The notes: generated by a model from the sequence alone, not told the origin. Numbered from the stretch's first letter, positions 28,567 to 37,930 are shown. The stretch is 64,000 nucleotides of DNA from Planococcus sp. CPCC 101016 (GCF_007859295.1 NZ_VOHB01000002.1:248001-312000); one strand, 5' to 3'. Translations and numbers: made by a program.

Positions 28567-29343
28567 ATGCCAATCATTCAATCGGTAGACCGCGCTCTTC
28601 ATATTCTTGACTTGTTCGATGAATACCACAAAGAGCTAAAATTAACTGAAATCACGGAACGGATGAATCTCCACAAAAGCACCGTCCATTCCTTGCTGAA
28701 AACTTTGCAAAAGCATCATTATATTGAGCAGAACAAAGAAAATGGCAAGTATACATTGGGCATGAAACTTTTTGAACGGGGCAATTATGTAATTCAAAGC
28801 CTCGACCTCCGGACCATTGCCAGAGAACATCTGATGGATCTCTCAAAAAGAACAGGAAGAACGGTCCACCTGGTTATTCTTGACGGCAAAGAAGGCATAT
28901 ATATCGACAAAGTGGAAAGCTCGAATGCCACCATTCTCTATTCTAGAATTGGAAGAAGAGTGCCGATTCACAGCAGCGGTGTCGGAAAAGCGCTTGTAGC
29001 ATTCAAGGAACCCGCCGAATTGGAAAAGATTCTGGAAGCTTATGAATATACAAAGCAAACTCGCTATACGCTGACCGATAAAGATTCTCTTTTGGAAGAG
29101 TTGAAAAAAGTGAGGGAACAAGGCTATGCGACTGATAATGAAGAAAATGAGCCCGGCGTCTTTTGCGTAGGCTTGCCAATCAGAGATCATTCCGGCCAAG
29201 TGGTGGCGGCGATCAGCAGTTCAACAACAGCAGGCCATATTACCGAAGAAAGCTTGAAGAACATGGTTGATGATTTGAAAATAACGGCAAACAAACTTTC
29301 TGAGAATTTAGGGTTTGGATTTCAAACGACAGTAAATGAATGA
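28567..29343 (+). CDS. IclR-family transcriptional regulator
   Basis: 258 residues from ATG 28567; ATG 28558 is too close to AAAAGG. The N-terminal winged helix (residues 3-65, QSVDRALHILDLFD then LTEITERMNLHKSTVHSLLKTL) is followed by the IclR effector domain with RTGRTVHLVILDGKEGIYIDK, IHSSGVGKALVAF and NEPGVFCVGLPI. It probably senses a sugar acid or its keto-deoxy derivative and acts at the GTTTTA...TAAAAC boxes upstream of 24159. Confidence 0.92.
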   Translation: MPIIQSVDRALHILDLFDEYHKELKLTEITERMNLHKSTVHSLLKTLQKHHYIEQNKENGKYTLGMKLFERGNYVIQSLDLRTIAREHLMDLSKRTGRTVHLVILDGKEGIYIDKVESSNATILYSRIGRRVPIHSSGVGKALVAFKEPAELEKILEAYEYTKQTRYTLTDKDSLLEELKKVREQGYATDNEENEPGVFCVGLPIRDHSGQVVAAISSSTTAGHITEESLKNMVDDLKITANKLSENLGFGFQTTVNE

Positions 29344-29442
29344 GGTAGTTGTTAGAAAAAGCAGCAACTATAAATGAAAAGTGGATGGGTAATAGATATT
29401 ACCGATTCAGGCGGAAGTTTAACCAGGAGAATTATTTGTTAG

Positions 29443-29628
29443 GTGAAAGATGCCGGCAGATCACCGGCGGCAGGTACCACTGTAAACGAAGTCACTGATT
29501 TGCCGTATTCGGATTTCATGTCTTTGGTTGTTAAAGCAGGCGTTGATATCAGAACGCCGTTTGGGATAGTAAAACAAAATGCTGAAAACGGAGAAAAAGA
29601 TAAGAAAAAGGAGCTAATCATTTTATGA
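29443..29628 (+). other. Short ORF or gene remnant before the ALDH gene
   Basis: A 61-codon frame from GTG 29443 overlaps the ALDH start by 4 bases. The first ~42 residues (SPAAGTTVNEVTDLPYSDFM onward) look like real protein sequence, but there is no properly spaced ribosome binding site and a stop precedes the GTG directly. It may be the tail of a decayed gene. Not recognised. Confidence 0.25.
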
Positions 29629-31091
29629 CTACCACAACTCAAACCGTAACTCACAGCAATTTCATTAATAACGAATGGGTAGAAAGCGCATCTGGAAAAA
29701 CGATCACTAGTATAAACCCTGCAACTAAAGAAGCGATGGGGTATGTTCAAAGTTCATCAGAAGAAGATTTAAATAAAGCAGTGGAAGCTGCACATCATGC
29801 GAAGAAAGTATGGCTTAAAACCGGTCAGGCAGCACGCGGCCAGCTATTATACAAAACAGCTGACATATTAGAAGCAAACTTGGAAGAAATTGCTGTTTCC
29901 ATGACAACAGAAATGGGCAAGACGCTCCCGGAAGCCAAAGGGGAAACGGCACGCGGCATCGCAATTCTTCGTTATTACGCTGCTGAAGGCATGCGTAAAG
30001 AAGGCGACGTCATTCCTTCTACAGACAGTGAAGCGCTGATGTTCACGAAACGCACACCGCTGGGAGTAGTTGGCGTTATTACACCTTGGAACTTCCCGGT
30101 AGCCATTCCGATTTGGAAAATTGCTCCGGCACTCGTTTATGGAAATACAATCGTGTTCAAACCAGCGAGTGAAGCGGCCGTGACAGCTGCCAAAGTTGCA
30201 GAATGCTTCGCGAAAGCAGGATTTCCTGAAGGTGTTTTCAATTTTGTTACCGGTTCCGGTTCAGTAGTCGGCCAAAGCTTGATGGATCATCCGAAATTGA
30301 ATGCGATTACGTTTACAGGTTCTGAGGGAGTGGGGCAAAACGTAGCGAAATCCGCTGCAGCCCGCGGCATTAAATTCCAACTTGAAATGGGGGGAAAGAA
30401 CCCGGCCATCGTTACGAAAAATGCCAATATTGAACAGGCGGTTGGAGCTGTGATCAGTGGAGCTTTCAAATCTTCTGGCCAAAAATGTACAGCGACGAGC
30501 CGTGTAATCGTGGAAGAAGCTGTATATGAAGAGTTTAAGCAAAAACTTGTGGAAGCTACTGAGAAAATTACCGTCGGCAACGGACTTGAAGAGGGTATTT
30601 GGATGGGACCTTCTGCAAGCGAAAGCCAATTCAACACATTCAACGAGTATGTTGAAAAAGGCAAGCAAGAAGGAGCTAAACTTATCCATGGCGGCGAAGT
30701 GCTGACAGGCGAAGGCTACGATAACGGTTTCTACGTGACTCCCGCAATTTTTGATGAAGTCACTGTCGATATGGCGATCTCACAAGAAGAAATTTTCGGC
30801 CCTTTCATCGGCCTGATTAAAGCTGCCGATCTGGAAGATGCATTGAGTAAAGCAAATGACACGAAATACGGTTTATCGGCTTCGATCTTTACTTCAGACA
30901 TCAGTTCAATCCTTGAGTTTATCGATGAAATTGATGCCGGGCTTGTCCGGATTAATGCTGAAAGCGCAGGAGTTGAATTACAGGCTCCTTTCGGCGGTAT
31001 GAAAGGGTCAAGTTCAGGGTCCCGCGAGCAAGGCGAAGCTGCAAAAGAATTTTATACTGCCATCAAAACAATCTTCATCAAAGGCAGTTAA
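29625..31091 (+). CDS. 2,5-dioxovalerate (alpha-ketoglutarate semialdehyde) dehydrogenase
   Basis: 488 residues, the same length as B. subtilis YcbD. The ALDH catalytic Cys is C288 in [11 protein letters not shown], the general base Glu is in LEMGGKNP, and the NAD(P) fold has [31 protein letters not shown] and the C-terminal [19 protein letters not shown] are typical of KGSADH enzymes, which oxidise alpha-ketoglutarate semialdehyde to 2-oxoglutarate. This makes it the last step of the sugar-acid route started by the 24159 and 25288 products. Separate promoter unclear. Confidence 0.88.
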   Translation: MTTTTQTVTHSNFINNEWVESASGKTITSINPATKEAMGYVQSSSEEDLNKAVEAAHHAKKVWLKTGQAARGQLLYKTADILEANLEEIAVSMTTEMGKTLPEAKGETARGIAILRYYAAEGMRKEGDVIPSTDSEALMFTKRTPLGVVGVITPWNFPVAIPIWKIAPALVYGNTIVFKPASEAAVTAAKVAECFAKAGFPEGVFNFVTGSGSVVGQSLMDHPKLNAITFTGSEGVGQNVAKSAAARGIKFQLEMGGKNPAIVTKNANIEQAVGAVISGAFKSSGQKCTATSRVIVEEAVYEEFKQKLVEATEKITVGNGLEEGIWMGPSASESQFNTFNEYVEKGKQEGAKLIHGGEVLTGEGYDNGFYVTPAIFDEVTVDMAISQEEIFGPFIGLIKAADLEDALSKANDTKYGLSASIFTSDISSILEFIDEIDAGLVRINAESAGVELQAPFGGMKGSSSGSREQGEAAKEFYTAIKTIFIKGS

Positions 31092-31100
31092 TCAGATGGG

Positions 31101-31132
31101 AAAAAGGATTTCCAAATTTGGAAATCCTTTTT
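31101..31132. terminator. Terminator after the ALDH gene
   Basis: A perfect 32-bp palindrome with AAAGGATTTCC in one arm, followed by further T. Confidence 0.9.
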
Positions 31133-31183
31133 TATTGCCCTTCATGGCCACGGATTCGATATAGAAAACTTTGATATGCAGTA

Positions 31184-31236
31184 TAGGAATAGGTGCCTCC
31201 ACATGTAGACGCATCGCTTATAGGGGTGCGTTTTTT
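31184..31236 (+). other. Possible truncated leader RNA with terminator
   Basis: TAGGAATAGGTGC at 31184-31196 is identical to the 5' end of the cobalamin riboswitch at 48921. It is followed not by the riboswitch core but by a terminator hairpin (ACGCATC / GGTGCGT, then TTTTTT, 31208-31236). It may be a riboswitch remnant or chance. Confidence 0.3.
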
Positions 31237-31292
31237 AGTTTGTAACCTTTTTATTCGTCAATAGGTCTAATCGGTATAAAGGGGGAAGAGGA

Positions 31293-31790
31293 ATGAAGTT
31301 GAAGGCTGGGATTTTGGCAACAATCATCCTATTGGGGATGTCGGGCTGTTCGAAAGAAAAGGAAGCTGTACCAGCTGAGAATCCTGTTAATCCTCCAATC
31401 GAAAACAGGGAGAATCTGGGTGAAACGCCTCCGGCTCTCAAGGTCCTGGTAGACGGAATGGAAATCGCTGCACTACGGGGCGGCTACAGCTGGAGTTATT
31501 TTGACGAAAAGGAAAACGCCATGGTTTCGATGGAAGCGGAATCTCTTTCCCCGCAAGAATTAGCTAAGAATCAGAAAGCGCCGTCCGTAGATGCGGATAC
31601 AGAAATCGAGCTGCAGTTTGACAACGAGCCAACCGCTTATGAAGTTCAAGTTTGGGACGCAACGGGCGCTGTGAAAGAAAATTCTCCTGAAATCGTAGTC
31701 GATGATTCTCCTGGAAAAAGCATCTATCAAGTACTCGCGCATTGGGAACAGGGGACAGGCAGTTATGTTTTTTCGATAACTACTAACTGA
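31293..31790 (+). CDS. Putative lipoprotein of unknown function
   Basis: 165 residues with a lipoprotein signal peptide ending in the lipobox MSGC (Cys 19), then a Pro/Glu-rich linker (about 23-48) and a ~115-residue beta-rich domain. RGGYSWSYFDEKENAM and WEQGTGSYVFSITTN resemble small Bacillales lipoproteins of unknown role. It has AGAGG just before the ATG and stands alone. Confidence 0.75.
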   Translation: MKLKAGILATIILLGMSGCSKEKEAVPAENPVNPPIENRENLGETPPALKVLVDGMEIAALRGGYSWSYFDEKENAMVSMEAESLSPQELAKNQKAPSVDADTEIELQFDNEPTAYEVQVWDATGAVKENSPEIVVDDSPGKSIYQVLAHWEQGTGSYVFSITTN

Positions 31791-32085
31791 AGAGAAGATT
31801 CGGTCTTTTGGTTAGTATTCCTTTTGTAGAGCTAGTCAATTATGTAGGTTATGGTAAAATGTAGCTATCTCTATCGGAATGTGGAAGAAAAGTGGTTAGA
31901 GGGTTTTCTGATTAAAAGTATCTTCTAAAGAACGAGCTTACGGGTTCCGACAAATAAAAGCGTATTCTAGTTGAGCGATAAGCAGGCAAGCGATGAATTC
32001 AACGGGCGTAAGAGCGGACAGGTTTTTGCGAACGACGTCCTGTATATAGATAGCGAAAAGTGGTACAGACAAAGGGGATGATGGT

Positions 32086-32541
32086 ATGTTGGGTGAGAAA
32101 GATGAAGACGTATTTGCGAAGAAACCGGTAGAAAAACGCAGACTGGGTGAACCAACAGGGGCGTTCAAAGGGGCAGCATGGGGCGCTTTGCTCATCGGCG
32201 TGACCTCGTATTTAATCGGTTTGTACAATGCAACAATGGAACTGAACGAAAAAGGCTATTATATTACCTTATTGATTCTGGGGCTTTACGCTGCCGTATC
32301 GCTTCAAAAGGCAGTCAGAGACCGCGACGAAGGCATCCGGGTGACGAATTTGTATTTCGGCATCAGCTGGTTTGCGCTGATTGCGGCGCTGGCGCTCATG
32401 GCGATTGGCCTGTTCAACGCTGGAAGCATCACCTTGAGCGAGAAAGGCTTTTACGGCATCTCGTTCGTCTTGAGTTTGTTTGCCGTCGTTACTGTGCAGA
32501 AGAATGTGCGCGATACGGAAGAAGCGAATCAGGATAACTAA
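32086..32541 (+). CDS. YiaA/YiaB two-helix domain membrane protein
   Basis: 151 residues. Two copies of the YiaAB domain are visible: helices 33-52 and 59-75, then 88-106 and 113-130. Each copy ends in a matching motif, SLQKAVRDRDEG and TVQKNVRDTEEA, and includes an LNEKGYY or LSEKGFY turn. Function is unknown. GGGGATGATGGT precedes the ATG. Confidence 0.85.
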   Translation: MLGEKDEDVFAKKPVEKRRLGEPTGAFKGAAWGALLIGVTSYLIGLYNATMELNEKGYYITLLILGLYAAVSLQKAVRDRDEGIRVTNLYFGISWFALIAALALMAIGLFNAGSITLSEKGFYGISFVLSLFAVVTVQKNVRDTEEANQDN

Positions 32542-32549
32542 ATTGTGAA

Positions 32550-32586
32550 AAACGCCTAACCGGTTAATCGGTTAGGCGTTTTTTTA
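32550..32586 (+). terminator. Terminator after the yiaAB-like gene
   Basis: AACGCCTAACCG / CGGTTAGGCGTT, 12-bp perfect stem with GTTAAT loop and T-run. Confidence 0.92.
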
Positions 32587-32706
32587 TGTAGCGATGGAAA
32601 CTTATGTAAACCCTTGTCGTTGTTATTTATAGCAGCGGCAGGGGTTTTTGTCTGCCTAAAACTAATCAAAAAACCTGACTCTCTTTATGGAAAGGAGGAA
32701 AAAAGA

Positions 32707-33012
32707 GTGGATGTCTTTGAACCAATTTACATTTTTTGTTTTTTGCTCTTATTAGGATTGATTTACGTACCAGTTTTTCTTTACACGCTTTTAAAGTTCA
32801 AATTTAATCTGGGTGGTTTCGTGTTCATTGTCCTGTCTCTTGGCAGTTACTTGCTGCTCGGCACATACATGGTTGGTGCAGGGTATTATTCCGATGGACA
32901 GTCATCAGGAATGTTAATGGGTTACGGGTTCCTTGAATTAACACTGCTATCTTATCCGTATATTTTTATTGCGTTATCTGTTTTGCTCGGGAAAAAAGGA
33001 GAACGGTTTTAA
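32707..33012 (+). CDS. Small membrane protein of unknown function
   Basis: 101 residues from GTG 32707, chosen because AAAGGAGG lies 8 bases upstream; a longer frame from 32614 has no site. Three membrane segments (about 7-27, 38-55 and 75-93) with a short loop GYYSDGQSS. The next small membrane protein follows 33 bases downstream, so they are probably one operon. Not recognised. Confidence 0.7.
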   Translation: MDVFEPIYIFCFLLLLGLIYVPVFLYTLLKFKFNLGGFVFIVLSLGSYLLLGTYMVGAGYYSDGQSSGMLMGYGFLELTLLSYPYIFIALSVLLGKKGERF

Positions 33013-33045
33013 GGTTTCGACTACTTATCCGAAAGGAGTCTTAAG

Positions 33046-33300
33046 ATGCGAAAATATCTAGGCATCGTATCTCTCTTGTTTTTGCTTGCCACTTATTTGA
33101 TTTTAGATTCTCTTGTTGGAAAGCAGATTGGCCAGTTATGGGTTTTAATCATTGTAATCGGGTACTTAGCTTCGGCCATTGCTTCCTGGTGCAGCCCAAG
33201 CGGATTCTGGAAAAAAGCATCATTGGCTATATTGATCGCCCTTCCAGTGGGATATTTGCTCATCCTAATTGTATTTATGCTTGGGTTGTCTGGTTTTTAA
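33046..33300 (+). CDS. Small membrane protein of unknown function
   Basis: 84 residues, ATG after GAAAGGAG. Three hydrophobic segments (about 5-22, 30-46, 56-80) and almost no soluble part; CSPSGFWKK forms the one polar loop. Probably co-transcribed with 32707. Not recognised. Confidence 0.7.
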   Translation: MRKYLGIVSLLFLLATYLILDSLVGKQIGQLWVLIIVIGYLASAIASWCSPSGFWKKASLAILIALPVGYLLILIVFMLGLSGF

Positions 33301-33342
33301 AATGACTCTCTGTTCATATAAGGCCGCAGGCTATTCATACAA

Positions 33343-33395
33343 AACAGCCGCAAGGAAATGAATAGAGCCATTTCTTTGCGGCTGTTCTATTTTTA
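33343..33395 (+). terminator. Terminator after the small membrane protein pair
   Basis: AACAGCCGCAA...GAAATG pairs with CATTTC...TTGCGGCTGTT, one mismatch, followed by CTATTTTT. Confidence 0.85.
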
Positions 33396-33513
33396 ACCAA
33401 ATCTACTCAGCCAGGAACATTTCCTCTAGAGACGGTTCGTCGACTTCGACCCGAAAGATGTTCAAAATGTCATTTTTATGGTTTAAACAGTAAAATACTA
33501 AGCTGAAAGATAG

Positions 33514-33612
33514 AGGGGAAATGATGAAATAAACTATTATGATATAGTTATTTCCGAAGAAATTAAAGTCGGTATTAGGTCTGCTTTAGAACGTAGAAAA
33601 GAGTACAAGTAA
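33514..33612 (+). pseudogene. Fragment of a short protein without start codon
   Basis: A frame open for about 32 codons ends with ISEEIKVGIRSALERRKEYK and a stop, just before the MazG-like gene. AGAGGGGAAATGATG upstream looks like a start site but is out of frame. Either a frameshifted small gene or a remnant. Low certainty. Confidence 0.25.
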
Positions 33613-33657
33613 ATATGTTAACATAATCTAAATAAAATATTTTAAAGGAGCTTACCT

Positions 33658-33984
33658 ATGCCTATATACAACAAGCTAGTCCGCGATGCAATACCGGAAG
33701 TAATCGAAAAGACCGGGAAAGAATACTCAACGCGTATTCTTGAAAAAGATGAATACTACGCCGAAGTAAAAAAGAAATTGACCGAAGAACTTACAGAATA
33801 TAAGGAATCAAAATCAAATGAAGAAGCAATTGAGGAATTAGCTGACATTCTTGAACTTCTTCATGCAGCAACAAAAATTCACGGTTCTTCTTTTGATGAG
33901 TTGGAAAAAGTCCGCAACGCAAAAGCAGAGAAGCGTGGCGGTTTTGATAAACGTATATTTCTGATTGAGGTTGAAGATGACTAA
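33658..33984 (+). CDS. MazG-like nucleoside triphosphate pyrophosphohydrolase
   Basis: 108 residues. The all-alpha NTP-PPase fold is indicated by YNKLVRDAIPEVIEKTG at the start and the metal-binding pairs EELTEYKE and EELADILELLHA. Such proteins hydrolyse NTPs or modified nucleotides to NMP and pyrophosphate. The stop overlaps the ATG of the helicase gene (ATGACTAA), so the two are translationally coupled and probably act in one process. AAGGAG precedes the ATG. Confidence 0.88.
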   Translation: MPIYNKLVRDAIPEVIEKTGKEYSTRILEKDEYYAEVKKKLTEELTEYKESKSNEEAIEELADILELLHAATKIHGSSFDELEKVRNAKAEKRGGFDKRIFLIEVEDD

Positions 33985-36406
33985 GCTGGAACTGGTGACT
34001 TCGCAGCTTGTTTCACATTTGGAGAGATTAACAAAAGAAGCGATTGAGATACAATGGATTACGGCATTTGCGATGAAGTCGGGCATAAAAAAGATCATCC
34101 CTTTTCTGAAACAAGCCGCTGAAAGAGGCGTGCCGATTAAGCTGCTGGTAGGTGATTACCTGTTTGTTACGCAGCCGGACGCCTTGCAGTTGCTCTTGGA
34201 AGAACTGCCTTCTGCGGAAATACGGATTTGGAAAAGTGAAGGCATTTCTTTTCATCCAAAATCTTATTTGTTTCGGGGGACAGAAGCTTCACATTTGATT
34301 GTGGGCTCTTCCAATTTATCAGCTTCTGCTCTAACAACAGGGGTGGAGTGGAACTTAATTGCACCCACTTCTGTTGATGCAGAAGTTTTTGAAGAAGCGG
34401 TTACTCAATTTCTTAAGTATTTTTATGCCGATCAGACGGTGTGTTTAAACACGGAAACACTTGAGGAATATCGGTCATTACATAAAGCAGCGAATCTTAA
34501 GCGGCCTATCAGTCCTGTATGGTCTGAAGCGGAAGAAGTCGAAATGACCGTAGGGCCGACTCTCCCGCAGCAGCCGGAAGTAGCGGAGACTTCAGTACCT
34601 TATAATGCTCCGATTTCTCCGAGACCGGCGCAAAGAGAAGCACTGGAGGCTTTGGATAATGTACTTGCTGAGGACTACAATCGAGCAATGGTGGTCTTGG
34701 CAACCGGACTCGGCAAAACTTATTTAGCCGCTTTTTTTGCAGAGAAATTCAAGCGGGTGTTGTTTGTTGCGCACCGGGAAGAAATTCTTATACAGGCGGA
34801 GCAATCATTAAAGCACGTTCATCCAGACAGATCGAGTGCCTACTACAACGCTTCAGAGAAAAAGACAGATGCTGATTTTATTTTTGCTTCAATCTATACA
34901 TTAGGCAGTCAGTATCACCTGAATCAATTCGAAAAAGACGCGTTTGATTTGATTGTAGTTGATGAATTTCACCACGCAGCTGCGGCGACATACGAGCGTC
35001 TGTTGAACCATTTTGAACCGAAGTTTTTACTGGGAATTACGGCAACGCCTGACCGTATGGACAATAAAGATGTATATGCATTATGTGATGGGAATGTCGC
35101 GATTTCGATTCACTTTCTTGATGCCATTGAACGCAACTGGCTTGCACCGTTCAACTACTATGGTGTGTATGATAATACCGATTACTCGGCCATCCCTTGG
35201 AGAGGAACCTGCTATGACGAGCAGGAATTGCTTCAGGTACAGCTGCGTGAAGATTTTGCAGAAAAGATTTTTGAAGAATGGAACCGGTACAAGCAGACAA
35301 GAACGATCGTTTTTTGTTCTTCAGTAAAACAAGCAGTCTATATGAATAATTTCTTTCAGCGCAAAGGTGTCCGTTCGATTGCGCTCCACGGTGAATCGCA
35401 TCCACAAGAGCGTAAAACGGCACGATTTAAACTGGATTCTGGCGACCTCGAACTCATATTTACAGTTGATTTATTCAATGAAGGCGTCGATATCCCGAAA
35501 GTAGACACGCTCCTTTTCATCCGTCCAACAGAGTCGCTGGCAGTTTATACGCAGCAAATTGGCCGCGGTCTGCGAATTGCGGAAGGGAAATCGCATTGTG
35601 TCATCATTGATTTTATCGGAAATTATCGAAATGCTGATTTGAAGTTGGCCGTATTTGATGAGGCAGAAAAGGCTCCAGGAAATAAAACCATTGGACCGCT
35701 TGTCCCAGCCCGGTGTGAATTCAACCTGGACCTGCAGGTGATTAATCTATTAGAGGAAATGCGGAGAAAAAGAGCCCCCCGCAAAGAAGCGCTGGTCAAC
35801 GCGTATCACGAGTTGAAAAAAGAAATAGGAAGACGTCCAAGGTATCTGGAATTCCACCTTCACGCCAATCTTGAGTCCAAAACGGTAAAACAAGAGTTTG
35901 GCAGTTACGTTGGAATGCTCGCCTATGCAGATGAGCTGACAGAAAAAGAGCAAGATGTCTGGCTGAAACACAAGAGCTGGTTTTTGGAAGTTGAAAAAAC
36001 TGGAATGACCAAAAGCTATAAGATGGTTGTTTTAAGTTATATGTTGTCAAAAGGTAAGGAGAGGTGGCTTGAACCGTTAACTGCGGTTGAAGCAGCGCCT
36101 TTCTTTCATAATTATTTAATTGAAAAAGAGTACCGAATGAATATCGATTTCAGCGATGCGCAGGGCAAACGGCTGCGCACATACGATGAAAAGAAAATAT
36201 CAAGTTTGATAGCTGAAATGCCTATGACGAAATGGAGCGGAAGTGCAAAAGACGGCATTGTTTCTTTTAAAAATGACATTTTTGAAGTTAACTTGCAGAC
36301 TTCCGAAGAAGAAAATGAATACTTGTATAAATGGACGCAGGAGACAGCAGAATATCGACTGCATGTTTATTTTGAAAGGAAATCTACCTCTGCAATGATG
36401 AACTAA
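33977..36406 (+). CDS. PLD-like nuclease fused to SF2 helicase
   Basis: 809 residues in three parts. Residues 1-165 form a phospholipase-D-like domain with one HxK motif (H93, K95 in SFHPKSYLF) and GSSNLS at 110-115, as in PLD nucleases that dimerise. Residues 210-570 are a ResIII-type SF2 helicase: Walker A ATGLGKT 242-248, DEFHH 329-333, GITATP 353-358, then LIFTVDLFNEGVDIP and QQIGRGLRIAEGK. The C-terminal ~230 residues are a DUF3427-like accessory region. Proteins of this build are scattered across bacteria and linked to repair or phage defence. Partner of the MazG-like gene. Confidence 0.88.
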   Translation: MTKLELVTSQLVSHLERLTKEAIEIQWITAFAMKSGIKKIIPFLKQAAERGVPIKLLVGDYLFVTQPDALQLLLEELPSAEIRIWKSEGISFHPKSYLFRGTEASHLIVGSSNLSASALTTGVEWNLIAPTSVDAEVFEEAVTQFLKYFYADQTVCLNTETLEEYRSLHKAANLKRPISPVWSEAEEVEMTVGPTLPQQPEVAETSVPYNAPISPRPAQREALEALDNVLAEDYNRAMVVLATGLGKTYLAAFFAEKFKRVLFVAHREEILIQAEQSLKHVHPDRSSAYYNASEKKTDADFIFASIYTLGSQYHLNQFEKDAFDLIVVDEFHHAAAATYERLLNHFEPKFLLGITATPDRMDNKDVYALCDGNVAISIHFLDAIERNWLAPFNYYGVYDNTDYSAIPWRGTCYDEQELLQVQLREDFAEKIFEEWNRYKQTRTIVFCSSVKQAVYMNNFFQRKGVRSIALHGESHPQERKTARFKLDSGDLELIFTVDLFNEGVDIPKVDTLLFIRPTESLAVYTQQIGRGLRIAEGKSHCVIIDFIGNYRNADLKLAVFDEAEKAPGNKTIGPLVPARCEFNLDLQVINLLEEMRRKRAPRKEALVNAYHELKKEIGRRPRYLEFHLHANLESKTVKQEFGSYVGMLAYADELTEKEQDVWLKHKSWFLEVEKTGMTKSYKMVVLSYMLSKGKERWLEPLTAVEAAPFFHNYLIEKEYRMNIDFSDAQGKRLRTYDEKKISSLIAEMPMTKWSGSAKDGIVSFKNDIFEVNLQTSEEENEYLYKWTQETAEYRLHVYFERKSTSAMMN

Positions 36407-36652
36407 ACTGTTACGTAAGTTCAGAGTTAGAGTGTGTAAGGTTTTAAAAACAGTAACAACTAAACTAATGAGAAAATTTATTCCACTTAGACATCTAAGT
36501 AAAAGAAAAATACCCGTTAACCAGTGGCTATTACCCCAATAAAGAGTTATCATAAAACCAACTGCTGCAGGTCAAACGACAGTTTTCAACCGTGGCAATA
36601 GCTAATCAGCTAATAGATAACATCAACTAATTCTTACGAAGGGGGCTTTCCA

Positions 36653-37603
36653 TTGCCTTATCAATTGGGGAAAAACTTTAAGCTGTTTACATTGAATTCA
36701 AATCCGGAATTGGCCCAGGAAATCGCTGATTTGCTTGGCTGCGAGCTGGGGAAGAGCTCCATCAACCACTTTAGCGATGGGGAAGTCCAAATCAGCATCG
36801 AAGAAAGTGTTCGGGGGAAAGAAGTCTATTTAGTCCAGTCGACGTCCCAACCTGGCAGTGAGCATGTCATGGAGCTGTTGATCATGATTGATGCGTTGAA
36901 ACGGGCATCTGCTGAAACCATCAATGTAGTCATTCCCTATTACGGCTACGCTCGTCAGGATCGGAAAGCGAGTTCGCGTGAACCGATCACCGCAAAATTG
37001 GTAGCCAATATGCTGGAAAAAGCAGGGGCGACCCACATCATCACCATGGATCTGCATGCACCGCAAATCCAGGGATTCTTCAATATGCCGGTCGACCAGC
37101 TGCTTGGCGGCAGAATTCTAGAAAAGCATTTTGCTGATAAAGGATTGGAAGATGTCATCGTTGTAGCGCCGGATAACGGCGGGTTGGGAAGAGCCCGTAC
37201 CTTGGCAAACTATTTGGACGCGCCAATCGGCTTTATCGACAAACGCCGAATGGAGCCGGGTGAACCCGAAACGGTGAACATTGTGGGAGACATCGAAGGA
37301 AAGAACGTCGTCATCATCGTGGATATCGTCGATACGGCAACGACCATCGCGTTAGCTGCCAATGTCCTAGTCGAAAACGGGGCGAAAGCTGTTTATGCTT
37401 GCTGTACACATGCCGTCTTATCAGGCGATTCGGTTCAACGGATCGAAGAGTCGGCGGTTACAGAACTGGTTGTGACGAATACGATCCGCGTGCCAGAGGA
37501 AAAACGGACGCCGAAAATCACGATTCTTTCGGTTGCACCTTTGCTGGCTGAAGCGATTGAACACGTACACAACCAAAAACCGGTAACGCCTTTGTTTGAA
37601 TAA
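36653..37603 (+). CDS. Ribose-phosphate pyrophosphokinase (PRPP synthetase) paralogue
   Basis: 316 residues from TTG 36653 (GAAGGGGG upstream). It aligns with class I PRPP synthetase over its whole length: [31 protein letters not shown] and the catalytic IDKRR are kept. The ribose-5-phosphate loop is altered: canonical DDIIDTAGT reads VDIVDTATT (223-231), losing one Asp and the Gly, and PDHGG reads PDNGG (174-178). The housekeeping prs normally lies beside glmU, which is not here. A specialised or regulatory paralogue is likely; activity is uncertain. Confidence 0.88.
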   Translation: MPYQLGKNFKLFTLNSNPELAQEIADLLGCELGKSSINHFSDGEVQISIEESVRGKEVYLVQSTSQPGSEHVMELLIMIDALKRASAETINVVIPYYGYARQDRKASSREPITAKLVANMLEKAGATHIITMDLHAPQIQGFFNMPVDQLLGGRILEKHFADKGLEDVIVVAPDNGGLGRARTLANYLDAPIGFIDKRRMEPGEPETVNIVGDIEGKNVVIIVDIVDTATTIALAANVLVENGAKAVYACCTHAVLSGDSVQRIEESAVTELVVTNTIRVPEEKRTPKITILSVAPLLAEAIEHVHNQKPVTPLFE

Positions 37604-37690
37604 GAGCTGTTTTGGCAGCCGAATTTTTTGTTTTTGATCCGTATGACCACTTCTTAAATTTAAAAAGTATTGCACTGAATCACTCGAAAG

Positions 37691-37716
37691 GCGCCGCTAT
37701 ATGCGGCGTCTTTTTG
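37691..37716 (+). terminator. Terminator after the PRPP synthetase gene
   Basis: GCGCCGC / GCGGCGT stem with a TATAT loop followed by CTTTTT. Confidence 0.85.
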
Positions 37717-37808
37717 TGTTTTCCAGCATTTTAAGATAAATTTCTCATTTTACAATTAAAGCGGAAAGGTAGCTTCTTGCTTACTTAAGAGAACCAAATA
37801 AACCTCTT

Positions 37809-37831
37809 AAACCCTTGTTGACAAAGGGTTT
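37809..37831. other. Hairpin in the frl upstream region
   Basis: AAACCCTT and AAGGGTTT pair around a 7-base loop. The 400-base gap between prs-like and frlB otherwise holds AT-rich sequence and the frl promoter. Confidence 0.35.
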
Positions 37832-37930
37832 TCAATCTATTTTCTGGCAATCTTCTAAGAAGGATCCATCACAGATTTTCATTACAAATCACAATAAAAA
37901 TAAAAAAATAAATTAAATTATCAAATTATA

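Noticed and set aside
36407-36652. Hidden gene between the helicase and the PRPP synthetase
   Set aside because: No frame with a ribosome binding site or protein-like content was found.
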